DNA from: Okapia johnstoni
Lineage: Eukaryota; Chordata; Mammalia; Artiodactyla; Giraffidae
Direction of reading: 5' to 3'
DNA length: 64,000 nt
Assembly (NCBI GenBank): GCA_024291935.2
Contig: CM044314.1
Location: 29,424,001 to 29,488,000 of the forward strand
Shown here: one piece after another, positions 1-9,955 of the stretch
Position numbering within the stretch: position 1 is the first letter of the stretch
Layout: each line of letters opens with the position of its first letter
The notes under the pieces: generated by a model
What the model was told of the DNA's origin: nothing
The model's input: only the letters and a program-made list of their open reading frames with translations
Databases searched by the model: none
Made by a program: the position numbers and the translations under genes

Positions 1-645
1 CATCTTTCAGGATTTGAAATAGCTCAACTGGAATTCCATCACCTCCACTAGCTTTGTTCGTAGTGATGCTTTCTAAGGCCCACTTGACTTCACATTCCAG
101 GATGTCTGGCTCTAGGTGAGTGATCACACCATCGTGATTATCTGCGTCGTGAAGATCTTTTTTGTACAGTTCTGTGTATTCTTGCCACCTCTTCTTAATA
201 TCTTCTGCTTCTGTTAAGTCCATACCATTTCTGTCCTCTATCTAGCCCATCTTTGAATGAAATGTTCCCTTGGTATCTCTAATTTTCTTGAAGAGATCTC
301 TAGTCTTTCCCATTCTGTTGTTTTCCTCTATTTCTTTGCATTGATCGCTGAGGAAAGCTTTCTTATCTTTCCTTGCTATTCTTTGGAACTCTGCATTCAA
401 ATGGGAATATCTTTCCTTTTCTCCTTTGCTTTTCGCTTCTCTTCTTTTCCCAGCTATCTGTAAGGCCTCCTCGGACAGCCATTTTGCTTTTTTGCATTTC
501 TTTTCCATTGGGATGGTCTTGATCCCTGTCTCCTGTACAATGTCACAATCCTCTGTCCATAGTTTATCAGGCACTCTGTCTATCAGATCTAGTCCCTTAA
601 ATCTATTTGTCACTTCCACTGTATAATCATAAGGGATTTTATTTA
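1..645 (-). mobile_element. BovB LINE (RTE) fragment, antisense, cut by the window edge
   Basis: The reverse strand reads as the BovB ORF2 linker between the endonuclease and reverse-transcriptase domains. The open frame 242-619 (125 aa) contains the BovB peptide blocks EVTNRFKGLDLIDRVPD, QCKEIEENNRMGKTRDLF and RDTKGTFHSKMG. The frame breaks near 242, where a stop replaces the residue after KMG, and coding similarity continues to base 1 (reverse complement of PVELFQILKE). The element runs off the left edge, so its 3' end is not visible. The inner end near 645 is the usual 5' truncation. It is about 80% like the other BovB copies by eye and is non-functional. Confidence 0.9.
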
Positions 646-814
646 GTAAGCTCTAGAAATAGACAACAGATACACGTCACTTAAATGGTCAAATGAAGCC
701 CCTTGTTCATTGTCAATTGACTTTTTTTACTTTTGCAAAAGTTAATCTACTGTAACAAACAGTATTTTTTTGAAAGGGACTGTCATTTAGGGTGCATGCA
801 GGAAACTGGTTATT

Positions 815-1370
815 ATTTGGCTTCTGTCCACAATAGAGCACCCCAAAACTTAGTGACTTAAAGCTGTTATCATTTATTTGCTCATGATTTTGTTGGTGGG
901 CAATTTAGATGGTGGACTCAATAGGGCAGTTCTTTGCTGACCTTTTCTCGGCTCTCTTTTCTGTGGTTCGCTGGAGGTCAAGTAGCAGGAGGTTATGTTC
1001 CTGATGGCCTCATTCACATGACTTGGAATTGGCTGGTGTGATGGAGGCAGCTGAGACATGTGTTCCTTACATCTAGCAGGTTGGCCCAGGTTTCTTATTA
1101 TGACAGCTGTACTCCAAAAGCAGCAAGGGAAGAAAGCACCAAAGTGTAAGCACTTTTCAAGATGCCACTTGCATCACATTTGCCAGTGTCCCATTGGACA
1201 AAGCAAGTCACAAGACCAGGCCCAGCTTCAAGGGTAGAGAGATAGACTCTGCTTCTTGATGAGAAGAAAGGCAAAGTCCAATTGCCAAGAAGCATGCACT
1301 CAGAGATGGGAAGAATTATGGAAGCCAATTTGTAAACACTCCCACAGTCACAAATGTGGCCCTTGAGTTC
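815..1370 (-). mobile_element. Ancient mammalian LTR-like repeat (MaLR/ERVL type), antisense
   Basis: The left end (ACCCCAAAACTTAGTGACTTAAA type wording, 820-860) is the reverse complement of the 3' end shared by many MaLR LTRs (TAAGCCACTAAGTTTTGGGG). The body contains recognisable old-LTR phrases, such as a block around 1195-1215 close to CCCATTGGACAAAGCAAGTCAC and a CTCTTGATG-like block near 1250. It is heavily diverged and the subfamily cannot be set by eye. The open frames across it are fortuitous. Confidence 0.45.
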
Positions 1371-1599
1371 TGCAGGGATGATAGGAAGAAAGAAAGGTCA
1401 GAGAGTAGTTTATAGCTTTAATTTTCAGAATTTATAGAATGTTAGATCCAAAAGGCAAGAAAAGACCTGAAATACAAGTCTACTCTTTTATTCACAAAAA
1501 ATTTACAATGTGATATGATTCATAGTAGGACCATTACTTCACGTTCTTCTGCTTCAAAATGTTTTACTTTGTGTAATACTGTACTTTTTGCCTTCCAGA

Positions 1600-2010
1600 G
1601 GAAATTTAGAATTAGCTCCTGATATTTCTTTCAAAACTTTCATTGAAACTTTGATTGGGATTGGATGTAATTCATAGATCGATATAGAGACAACTGGTAG
1701 CTCTATAATAGTCTTTCCATCTTTCCAGTTAGATAAATATTATACAGATCCATAAACAGATTTTACTATACATTTTTATCTTCTTTTTTTATTCAGGTTT
1801 TACTTCTTTCTTCTTTGATTTATTTCTAGGCACTTCATAGTTTTTGTTGGATAATGGTGATGGTGATGATGACATTGCCTAATTCATTATTGCTGGCATA
1901 TAGAAAACTTGGGTTTTGAACATTGATCTTGTATCTAATCAACTTTTGGGCTCTTATGGGCTTTAGCAATTGGGAGGAGATGCTCCTTGATATTTTAGCC
2001 ATATAAAACT
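1600..2010 (-). mobile_element. Degenerate L1 ORF2 fragment, antisense
   Basis: Wording such as ACTTTGATTGGGATTGGATG followed by TTCATAGATCGATA (1648-1682) and TTGAACATTGATCTTGTATC (1916-1935) matches the reverse strand of the mammalian L1 reverse-transcriptase region. Many substitutions and indels mark it as old. Edges are approximate. Confidence 0.5.
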
Positions 2011-2089
2011 GTATTAATGATTATCAAACATTTTGGTCTAAGGAAGATATATACTTTAAAAAATTACTGAGATTTTTGTCTATGTGGGT

Positions 2090-2645
2090 GTGAAGAGTTA
2101 GGGGGGGACAATTTCTAACCCTGCTATGATTTCTGATACCAGTTGCAACTTTGAGGTTCAGTAATTCACTGGGAGGACTCACAGAACTCACTGAGAGCTG
2201 TTACACTCACAGTTTCTCACTGGGAAAAAGTTTATAGAAACAGGGCAAGTTGTCAGCAGAGCTTCGATGCTCTCTCTCCATAGAGTCAGGGTATATGTGA
2301 AAATACATGTAGATTACTGCCAACCAGGGAAGCGTGCCTGAGCCCCGTGTGCAGAGTTTTTATTGGGGCTCCGTTATGTATACATGATTGCTTGATTGAT
2401 TGCCCAAATGGTTGATCTCAGTCTCCAGGTCAACTGATACTATGTGACCCATGAATCACATTGTTGGCCTTTCTTGTAAAACCAGCTCCTACTATAAGAT
2501 GTGGCCAGATCCCCATCTTAAATAACTTCCTTACTACCTGTTTAATCCAAGACCTCCAAGCAAATAAAAATTACCTCCAGAAGCTGAGGGCAAAGGCCAG
2601 ACCTTTTTTGGGCAAGGTTAATCCAGTGGGTTCTATACATCCATA
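2090..2645. mobile_element. Old LTR-like repeat, family unassigned
   Basis: Phrases such as CACTGGGAGGACTCACAGAACTCA (split around 2168-2191), a GGGCTCCGTTATGTATACATGATTG block near 2364-2389 and a following block on intermittent TTGATTGATTG recall a mammalian ERVL-class LTR read on one strand. I cannot name the subfamily or its exact ends. No retroviral gene remnants lie beside it, so if real it is a solo LTR or fragment. Confidence 0.4.
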
Positions 2646-2649
2646 TTTG

Positions 2650-2860
2650 CTGTTGTGTTGTTCTCCGTTGCTCAATCCTGTCTGACTCTTTGCAACCCCA
2701 TGAACTGTAGCCTGCCGGGTTCCTCTATCCATGGGATTATCCCAGGAAGAATATTGGAGTGAGCCACCATTTCCTCCTCCAGAGGATCTTTCTGGCCCAG
2801 AGATTGAACTTGCATCTCCTGCATCAGAGATTCTTTACCACTGAGCCACCTGGGAAGCCC
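2650..2860 (-). mobile_element. Bov-tA SINE, antisense
   Basis: Bov-tA is a ruminant SINE with a tRNA-Glu-like head, which carries the RNA polymerase III A and B boxes, joined to a tail shared with the BovB 3' end. BovB supplies the enzymes for its mobility. Read on the reverse strand, the head is at the right (GGGCTTCCCAGGTGGCTCAG, ending at 2860) and the BovB-like tail is at the left (TGTCTGACTCTTTGCAACCC, antisense wording at 2678-2697). Full length at about 210 bp. Confidence 0.92.
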
Positions 2861-2901
2861 ATACTCATGTTTACGATATTATAAATATGGTACCATATTA
2901 T

Positions 2902-2912
2902 AAATCAAAACA
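2902..2912 (+). repeat. Left target-site duplication of the BovB at 2913-3817
   Basis: AAATCAAAACA occurs at 2902-2912 and again at 3818-3828, directly outside the two ends of the BovB copy. An exact 11 bp duplication is what target-primed reverse transcription leaves behind. Confidence 0.85.
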
Positions 2913-3817
2913 GGGTGTATATTGTCACCCTGCTTATTTAACCTATATGCAGAGTACATCATGAGAAACACTGGGCTGGAAGAAGCACAAGCTGGAATCA
3001 AGATTGCCAGGAGAAATATCAATAACCTCAGATATGCAGATGATACCACTCTTACGGCAGAAGGTGAAGAAGAACTAAAAATCCTCCTGATGAAAGTGAA
3101 AGAGGAGAGTGAAAAAGTTGGCTTAAAGCTCAACGTTCAGAAAACTAAGATCATGGCATCTGGTCCCATCACTTCATGGGAAATAGATGGGGAAACAGTG
3201 GAAACAGTGTCAGAGTTTATTTTTGGGGGCTCCAAAATCACTGCAGATGGTGATTGCAGCCATGAAATTAAAAGACGCTTACTCCTTGGAAGGAAAGTTA
3301 TGACCAACCTAGATAGCATATTTAAAAGCAGAGACATTACCTTGTCAACAAAGTTCTGTCTAGTCAAGGCTATGGTTTTTGCAGTGGTCATGCATGGATG
3401 TGAGAGTTGGACGATGAAGAAAGCTGAGTGCCGAAGAACTGATGCTTTTGAACTGTGGTTCTGGAGAAGACTCTTGCAAGTCCCTTTGACTGCAAGGAGA
3501 TCCAACCAGTCCATCCTAAAGAAGATCAGTCCTGGGTGTTTATTGGAAGGACTAATGTTGAAGCTGAAACTCCAATACTTTGGCCACCTGATGCGAAGAG
3601 TTGACTCATTGGAAAAGACCCTAATGCTGGGAAGGATTGGGAGCAGGAGGAGAAGGGGACAACAGAAGTTGAGATGCCTGGATGGCATCACCAACTCGAT
3701 GGACATGAGTTTGGGTAAACTCCGGGAGTTGGTGATGGACAGGGAGGCCTGGCGTACTGTGATTCATGGGGTCACAAAGAGTTGGATACGACTGAACGAC
3801 TGAACTGAACTGAACTG
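2913..3817 (+). mobile_element. Young 5'-truncated BovB LINE with exact TSD
   Basis: This is the 3' third of BovB in sense orientation, ending in the repeated GAACTGAACTGAA terminal motif that BovB uses in place of a poly(A) tail. The 11 bp TSD (2902-2912 and 3818-3828) fixes both ends. The 5' end starts inside reverse-transcriptase motif B (GCILSPCLFNL). The ORF2 frame stays open to the family's natural end, so little mutation has accumulated. This marks it as one of the youngest BovB insertions in the window. Confidence 0.95.
2922..3803 (+). pseudogene. BovB ORF2 C-terminal part (reverse transcriptase palm/thumb and C-terminal domain), 5'-truncated
   Basis: The open frame is 293 codons. 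The Met at 2922 lies inside the family's ORF2 and is not a true start. It reads SPCLFNLYAEYIM, then the catalytic motif LRYADDT at about residues 36-42 with both aspartates of YADD present. The thumb region and the complete C-terminal domain follow (CESWTMKKAE near 160, SRRRRG near 245, MDREAW near 272), ending at the usual stop in TGAACTGA. The endonuclease domain and reverse-transcriptase fingers are missing because the insertion is truncated. It therefore cannot encode a working enzyme, although the remaining frame is intact. No promoter is visible. Confidence 0.9.
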
Positions 3818-3828
3818 AAATCAAAACA

Positions 3829-4237
3829 AATGCATTTTAAAAATGTAAAATAATTAAGAATAAGAAACTTATACATGTTAAGGTAAATAATATATTTTAA
3901 TGGAAAATGTCTTTTTAAAAAAGTAGTGAAAAGGTAGCTAAATTTCTGTATCTGCTTCTATGTTCAATCTATTCCTATATGATACAAGAGATACACTATA
4001 TATATATGTTTATGTGTATATATGTGTATAGCAGGGGTAATTTAATTGTCTTTTCAGATAATTATGGGCATTCTTTGATATACTACAATACTCAATAAGT
4101 GGTAGATTTTTAAAGCTTAACTGTTAGGTAGAATCTGAAACCATATCAATAAATATTTCATAATCTACGATGTTAATTCTTCTTTCTTGCCATTTTAATG
4201 AAACTTTCATTTATGCGTGATTTTAAATCTATTTGGT
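3829..4237. other. AT-rich stretch without recognised gene
   Basis: AT-rich sequence with a short TA/TG-rich simple tract at about 3990-4030. I recognise nothing else in it. Confidence 0.6.
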
Positions 4238-4248
4238 TTTTGAAAAAT

Positions 4249-4443
4249 GAAAATGAACGTTGTTCAGTCGTGTCCGACTCTTTGCATCTGTTTGAACTGT
4301 ATAGTCCATGGAATTCTCCAGGCCAAAATACTGGAATGGGTAGCTTTTCCCTTCTCCAGAGGATCTTCCCAACCCGGGGATCGAACCCAGGTCTCCTGCA
4401 TTGCAGGCAGATTCTTTACCAACTGAGCTATCAAGGAAGCCCC
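4249..4443 (-). mobile_element. Bov-tA SINE, antisense, with exact TSD
   Basis: Head at the right (B-box wording GGATCGAACCC near 4378 on the plus strand), BovB-like tail at the left. TTTTGAAAAAT at 4238-4248 is repeated at 4444-4454, an exact 11 bp TSD that fixes the insertion ends. Confidence 0.95.
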
Positions 4444-4454
4444 TTTTGAAAAAT

Positions 4455-5234
4455 ATTTGTTACTGAATTTTGAAGATAATTCAAATATCAACACATACTA
4501 ATTTATAATATGAAATAAATAATGCTTGTTAATATCATCACCAATCTCATCATAAAATTTTCTAATTATTGGAAATATATTAGGTTCATAGTGAGAGATA
4601 CAAGTTTTCCAAAATTCTCATTTTTGCGTACAAGATCTAATGTTATGTTGAAAACAAATCCTGTTATTTTCCTTTGATTGTGTTTATTTCTAGCAAAAAT
4701 ATTTGCCAAATATCCAAGTTTGAATAAAAATAGTTTATCTTTCATTTTTTGACATAAAAGCAGTATTTAATGGAGAATGGCTACTTCAATTCACATCTCA
4801 ACCAACCACACAAACACACAGGTGTTTTTCCTTGAGTAAAACATTTAATGAAGCAAAAATACATGTTCTCCCCGTTTTGTCATACAGAATGTTAAAAAGA
4901 AGTGTACTCTAGTGTTGAGTTTAAACAAAACTTCTATTGTTTCACTACAGAGATTCTTAGGTGGCACTGTCAAATTTTTTTAGTAACAGTGCAAGGCAGC
5001 GAGGAGTATGGCTACTACCTTCATGTGCGCTAAATCAACATCACTTTTAGTCACCATTGCTTTTGCTCCTACAGTCAAATGTCAATACAGTGAAAAAAGA
5101 AAGTAGTGCCTAAGGATTATTATGAATACAATTTTTACTTCATGGTAACCTTGAAAGTTATTGAGGGCCCTCCAGGAATTCATGCACCACTTTTGAAAAC
5201 TGCTAATACGATTTTTTCCTTTCTGCGCTGTGCT
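4455..5234. other. Stretch without recognised gene or repeat
   Basis: AT-rich sequence on both strands with no long frame and no repeat family I can name. Confidence 0.5.
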
Positions 5235-5438
5235 GTGTTTAGGCACTCAGTGGTGTCCAATTCTTTGTGACCCCATGGACAGTAGCCCACCAGGCTCCTC
5301 TGTCCATGGGTATTCTCTAGGCAGGAATGGAGTGGGTTGCCATGCCCTCCTTCAGGGGATCTTTCCAACCCAGGGATCAAGCCCAGGTCTCCCACACTGC
5401 AGGTGGATTCTTTACTGTTTGAGCCACCAGGGAAGCCC
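5235..5438 (-). mobile_element. Bov-tA SINE, antisense
   Basis: Full-length copy: BovB-like tail from GGTGTCCAATTCTTTGTGACC at the left, tRNA-like head ending in GAGCCACCAGGGAAGCCC at the right. I could not define a clear TSD. Confidence 0.93.
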
Positions 5439-5479
5439 TTCTAATGTTTATAGTATTTATGCCTCATAATTAATTTTTA

Positions 5480-6035
5480 TGTCATATTTCCCTGGCTAGA
5501 ATTGCCAATATAATGTTAAATAGGAAGGCATGATAAGAGGTGGCCATTCTCCTTGTTTCCTGACATTAGGAGAAATAGTTCTGTTTCTATTATGTTGCTT
5601 GATATAGGTTTCTAGTACATGCTTTATGAAATTAAGGAAAAGTTTTTTCACTTTGTTTTTTGTTTATTGGTCTACTGAGCAATTATACTTCATGAGCTAT
5701 TATTGGTGATTTACAATTTTACAAAATAAAATCAATTTAACCTAGATTTCTAAAACATTAATATTGCATTGTATAAATTAGTCCCTTTCAGATTTTTAGT
5801 CTCTAAATTTTATGTTTATGTCTTCCTTCTTTCTTAACCTTTTATGTACCTTTTTTCTTTTGATGTTTTCCTCATATTGTCACTTTTTTCAAACAATGTT
5901 TTCTTGAGTTTCATCTATGGAATTCATGTTGGGATTGTTTCTTCTATTGTTAATTTTTGCTGTATCATTATTGGTTTCTTATTTCTACTTTATTTTTCTT
6001 TCTTACTTTTCTGGGTTCTTGAACTAAATTCTTAG
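5480..6035 (-). mobile_element. Degenerate L1 ORF2 remnant, antisense
   Basis: CCTGGCTAGAATTGCCAATA followed by ATGTTAAATAGGAAG (5491-5526), then CTTGTTTCCTGACATTAGG, is the reverse strand of the L1 reverse-transcriptase palm region. TTCTGGGTTCTTGAACTAAA (6009-6028) recalls the L1 region further upstream. Diverged, with gaps. The CHR-type SINE at 6040 ends it. Confidence 0.6.
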
Positions 6036-6039
6036 CTCA

Positions 6040-6357
6040 CTTTTTTAAAAAAAAAATTGTTTTTCCCTCTGCTGGCTGGTCATTGCCATGTTAAGTTTTC
6101 CCTAGTTGTGGACAGTGGGGCTACTCTCTGTCTGTGGTGCACTGGCTTCTCATTGTGATGACTTTTCTTGTTGCACAACTTAAGGGCACTTGGGCTTCAG
6201 TAGTTGTGGCTCCTGGGTTCTAGAGCACAGGATTATTAATTGTAGCACACGGGCTTAGTTGCTCTGCAGCATGTGGGATCTTCCTGAATCAGGGATTGAA
6301 CCTGTGTCTTCTGCACTGGCAGGTGCATTCTTTACCACTGAGCCACCAGGGAAGCCC
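6040..6357 (-). mobile_element. CHR-type tRNA-derived SINE, antisense
   Basis: The head is at the right (GAGCCACCAGGGAAGCCC at 6340-6357). The body, rich in GGGCTTAGTTGC and GTGGCTCCTGGG wording, and a terminal A/T run at 6040-6058 at the left match the cetartiodactyl CHR SINE family. That family has a tRNA-Glu-like head but a different tail from Bov-tA. Older than the Bov-tA copies. Confidence 0.8.
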
Positions 6358-7078
6358 TATGTTTTAAATTTATCATGTTTCTGTCATTTTGCTGTGTGCC
6401 CTGCCTCCCGCCCTAACTCTCCTAATTGTTTGAAAATTATACATTTCATTTCTATTTTTCCTAGTGTTGATCTTAAAATTTAACTCATATGTTCACTAGT
6501 TTTTCTCAATGTTTAAAGTTAGTCTACATTATCCTCCTAAAAAGAAAAAAATCACTTTTCCTAAGACTTTCTTCCCTTCACCACTTCCAAGCTTTGTCAT
6601 AAATCATTTGCTCTGTTTTGCTACTCATATCTTTTTCCATCCATCTTTTCTTAGAATTAACAATACATACCACTGGCTTTTGGGGAAAAATAGAAAAATT
6701 GAGGTAATCAGTTGTATCTACCATTAGTGAATTGCTATGAGATAAAAGCAAAGTGAGAAGACTTATTTTTCCAGCTAGAACCAAAGTTCCTCTTAGGGAA
6801 GAAATGGCCTATTTAGGGAGAACTGGGATAAGTTGTTGGGTAGAATAAGAGGCTTCAGAATGGAAAGCTTGACTTGAGAACATAAAAAGGTAATTCAAGT
6901 GTTTCTTATGAGAAGTAACCATAATGTGTAGTGAGGAAATCAGAAGTTAGAGGAGAAGAGAATAAGAAAGTGGAGACTGAGGTAAGACACAGCAGCATGG
7001 CAAAAGGTGGAACACGGTGTCACAGGAACAGTGGCTGGACTTACAGACAACAAGGAATATCTAACATTCATTTTAAAT
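6358..7078. other. Stretch without recognised gene
   Basis: No exon-like frame or clear repeat. The left 120 bp could be a continuation of the L1 remnant that the CHR SINE interrupts. Confidence 0.45.
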
Positions 7079-7283
7079 TCCGTGGTAGCTCAGCTGGTAA
7101 AGAGTCCACCTGTAATGCAGAAGATCCCGGTTCGATTCCTGGGTTGGGAAGATCCCCTGGAGGAGGGCATGGCAACTCACTCCAGTATTCTTGCCTGGAG
7201 AATCCCCGTGGACAGAGGAGCCTGATGGGCTACAGTCCACGGGGTCGCAAAGAGTCTGACATGACTGAGCACAACACAGCACA
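7079..7283 (+). mobile_element. Bov-tA SINE, sense
   Basis: Head with intact polymerase III boxes: TGGTAGCTCAGCTGG at about 7082 (A box) and GGTTCGATTCC at about 7129 (B box). The BovA/BovB-like tail follows and ends in GACTGAGCACAACA. It resembles a tRNA gene only in the first 75 bp. Confidence 0.95.
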
Positions 7284-8768
7284 TGGAACTTACATACATA
7301 TTCTTTGCTGTTATTTATAGAACTCTCATAAAAATATACTCTCCTTGATGCTCTTCGTTTTTGTTAAGTGATGGACATGTGATTCAGGAAGAAAGAGATT
7401 TTTGTCACTGGAGGTTAGCCTTGGAGCAAATAAAAAGATCCAAGATGCAGAGAGGGGGATGAGAAAACAGAAAACATAGGAAATTAGGCTTCAAGGGGAC
7501 TAGAAAAAAATGATGCCATGAGAATTGATGGATTCTTATAGAAAACCCAGGGACTCCTTATAGAAACAAGAATGGAGGTTCCACATCTTAATGTACAAGA
7601 ACATGGGCAGATGGGCAAAGAATGGCAGCTGTTACTATTACTGGGAAATGGGGATGATTTGAACCCTACCTCTGCCGAAGGGAAAAATACAGACCAAATG
7701 AGTTCATCCTACGAAGTTAATGCTATACTACAGATGTCCATCAAATCTGAATTGCTATATTATGGTTATTGGACCCACAAACCAGGCTGCCCGGTGGTAG
7801 GAATAGAGTCCATCTCAAATGTATCAGGTCTCTAGAACACCTCTTTTCCACCTTTGGATATAAACATTGCCTGCTGGGAAGGAGGCAGATGTAGCTTTCA
7901 GTAGTGATAAAGTTGAAGGATTCTTTATATATGGCTCTGACATTTAGTCTCCCTTGGCAAGTTTCATTTTAAACATTCCTTTTTCATTTTGGGTTGTATA
8001 AAACATCCCGAACAAAGCCAAACCTTTTGGAATACATTCTTTTTGTCAACTAAGCACATTCCAGGCATGCCACCTGACTTTAATTTGTTTGTGATGCCAC
8101 CAGTGAGAATGTTTTCCCCAGGAAACAAACATACTTGGTCTTAAGTGAAGTCTTAGCCCTTTGGGGCTATTTATTTATTAACCAATAAATATGAAGTGTC
8201 TCTATGTGCCATGAACTATATTACATATTATGAAGACAATGTCACAGTTATCATTGTCATTATCCTCATCATTGGTCCACAATCAATAGCAGAATAGAGG
8301 GATGGCCAGGAGGTGGTGTGAGTTACCCCACAGTTCTCTCCCAGCTGTCCAAATAAATATTAATATGAGCTACATGAAAATGAAGATGTGCCTGCTAATT
8401 CACCACAATTTCGAGGCAAATTTCCCCATCTTCCTTGTCATTGGCACCCCTAAAGTTCTAGATCCAGAACTTTGGAGATGTCACTGGTAGCAGCAATTTC
8501 TCCGACCTCCTCCTTAGCTCCTCTGGTTCAGCCTTTGCTCCTCTGCTCTCCCTAATTCCTCTTCCATTGACTCCACTTGCCAGTGATGGCTCTTACCCAC
8601 CTGTTCAGTCTGTGATGCTGTGGGACAGTCTGCCCCACTCTCGATGTGGTTCCCATTGCAGGGACACTTCTGTGCACCCAGGCTGCAGAAGGTGACAGGC
8701 TGGCCTGGGCCTGAGATAGGCCCCCCAAGTTTAAGTGTTCTTGGTGCCTACTTGTCCAGGATGGGAGG
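7284..8768. other. Long stretch without recognised gene or repeat
   Basis: About 1.5 kb of apparently single-copy sequence. The short frames (for example 7572-7835) show no domain, no codon pattern and no plausible splice context. Nothing else is supported. Confidence 0.5.
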
Positions 8769-9247
8769 TGTTATGGTTGAACTGCTTTTTCCGTAAATTC
8801 ATATGTTGAAATCCTAACCCCAATTACCTCAGGATGTAAAGCTTATTTAGAAATAATGTTAAGAAAAAAAAAAAAGAAAGAATGTTGTTGCAGATGTAGT
8901 GAAGTTAAAATGAGATCATACTGGAGTGGCCTGACACACCTGATGTCCTTATAGAAACTGGAAATTTAGATACAGGCACACACATACAGGGAGAGCATGT
9001 GAAGATGAAGGCAGAGATTAAAGTCATGCTGCCACAAGCTAAGGAAATCTGAAGATTGCCAGAAAACCACCAGAAGTCAGGGGAGAGGCATGGAACAGAC
9101 TTTTCCTCACAGCCCTGAGAAGGAACAAGGCTGAAGACAACTCAGTCTCAGACTTCCAGCTTCCAACTTCCAGAACCCTGAGACAATTTGCTGTTTAACC
9201 CACTTATTTTGTGGTCTTTGTTATGATAGTCCTAGTGAACTAATACA
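8769..9247 (+). mobile_element. MaLR (MLT1-like) solo LTR, sense
   Basis: It begins TGTTATGG and ends CTAATACA, the TG...CA ends of an LTR. Internal landmarks in MLT1 order are a CATATGTTGAAATCCTAACCCC block (8801-8822), GATGTCCTTATAGAAACTGG, CTCAGACTTCCAGC, and the 3' block TTTGCTGTTTAACCCACTTA (9187-9206). An A-rich expansion sits near 8862-8880. Non-coding and ancient. The exact subfamily is not assignable by eye. Confidence 0.75.
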
Positions 9248-9417
9248 GGGTATTTGAAAAGGAGTTGAATTTAATAAGAGGATAAAAACTTCCAGCTATG
9301 AGATGAATAAGGCCTGAGCATCTAATGTAATGGTGATTAGATCTGATAACACTTTTATGGTATCATTGAAATTTGGTAAAAGAATAGAACTCCAATGTTT
9401 TCTTACACACATATACA

Positions 9418-9575
9418 TAAAGGTATATCCATGAGGTTATGGATATGTTAATTAACTGAGTGAAGGTAATTCTTTCAAAATGTGTCTGTATATCAAATCA
9501 CCACTATGAACACTGCAATACTTCATAATTTTAATTATCAATTATATCTCAATAAAGCTGAAATTTTAAAAGAAA
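9418..9575 (+). mobile_element. L1 3' end fragment, sense
   Basis: The wording around GGTTATGGATATGTTAATTA (9436-9455), ATATCAAATCACCAC and TCAATTATATCTCAATAAAG (9538-9557) is the 3' untranslated end of older mammalian L1 subfamilies, closing with the AATAAA signal and an A-rich run. Confidence 0.75.
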
Positions 9576-9794
9576 GGAAGCTGCATTTAGAGGGATGACA
9601 GAGTTGTGGTTAAATTTTTTATTTCTTTTGTTGAGAATTCTGGTACAGTTGATAAATTCTTTAGTTAGGCTTCATTTTAGAGAAAGTCTATTTCCTCTAA
9701 CACAAATATCATATCATACAATGATACTACCTTATGCATGATGGCAGCTCCTTCCAAAGTTTTGACATAAACAGGTGTCAAAACTCATCTGGTG
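9576..9794. other. Short unassigned interval
   Basis: No gene or repeat recognised between the L1 3' end and the MER5-like element. Confidence 0.4.
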
Positions 9795-9955
9795 TTCCCT
9801 AGACCTTAGTGTGCATAACAATTATCTTGGGGAACTTGTTCAAAGTGCAGATTCCTGGGCTCCACTCTCATACTGACCCACCCAGAATCACTGAAGGCAG
9901 AAGAATGACAATCTGTACTTTTGACAGGCATCTCTTGATTACATTTCGAGGAACA
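9795..9955. mobile_element. MER5-like hAT-Charlie DNA transposon remnant
   Basis: The order CTTAGTGTGCATAACAATTA, GGGGAACTTGTTCAAAGTGC, AGATTCCTGGGCTCCACTC and CAATCTGTACTTTTGACAGG matches a MER5A-type non-autonomous element. The family is nearly palindromic, so strand is left open. Diverged, non-coding. Confidence 0.65.

Noticed and set aside
2885..2898. 14 bp palindrome next to the BovB insertion at 2.9 kb
   Set aside because: Short AT-rich palindromes are expected by chance; no evidence that it guided insertion.
2922..3803. Reverse transcriptase frame as a domesticated host gene or retron
   Set aside because: It lies between BovB TSDs, lacks the N-terminal two thirds of ORF2 and ends with the BovB tail; an ordinary truncated insertion explains it.
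7079..7150. tRNA gene-like sequence with A and B boxes (also at 16621, 30310, 40921, 59582, 61990, 63702)
   Set aside because: These are the heads of Bov-tA SINEs. They continue into the SINE tail or are SINE-derived, have mismatched stems, and several have TSDs.
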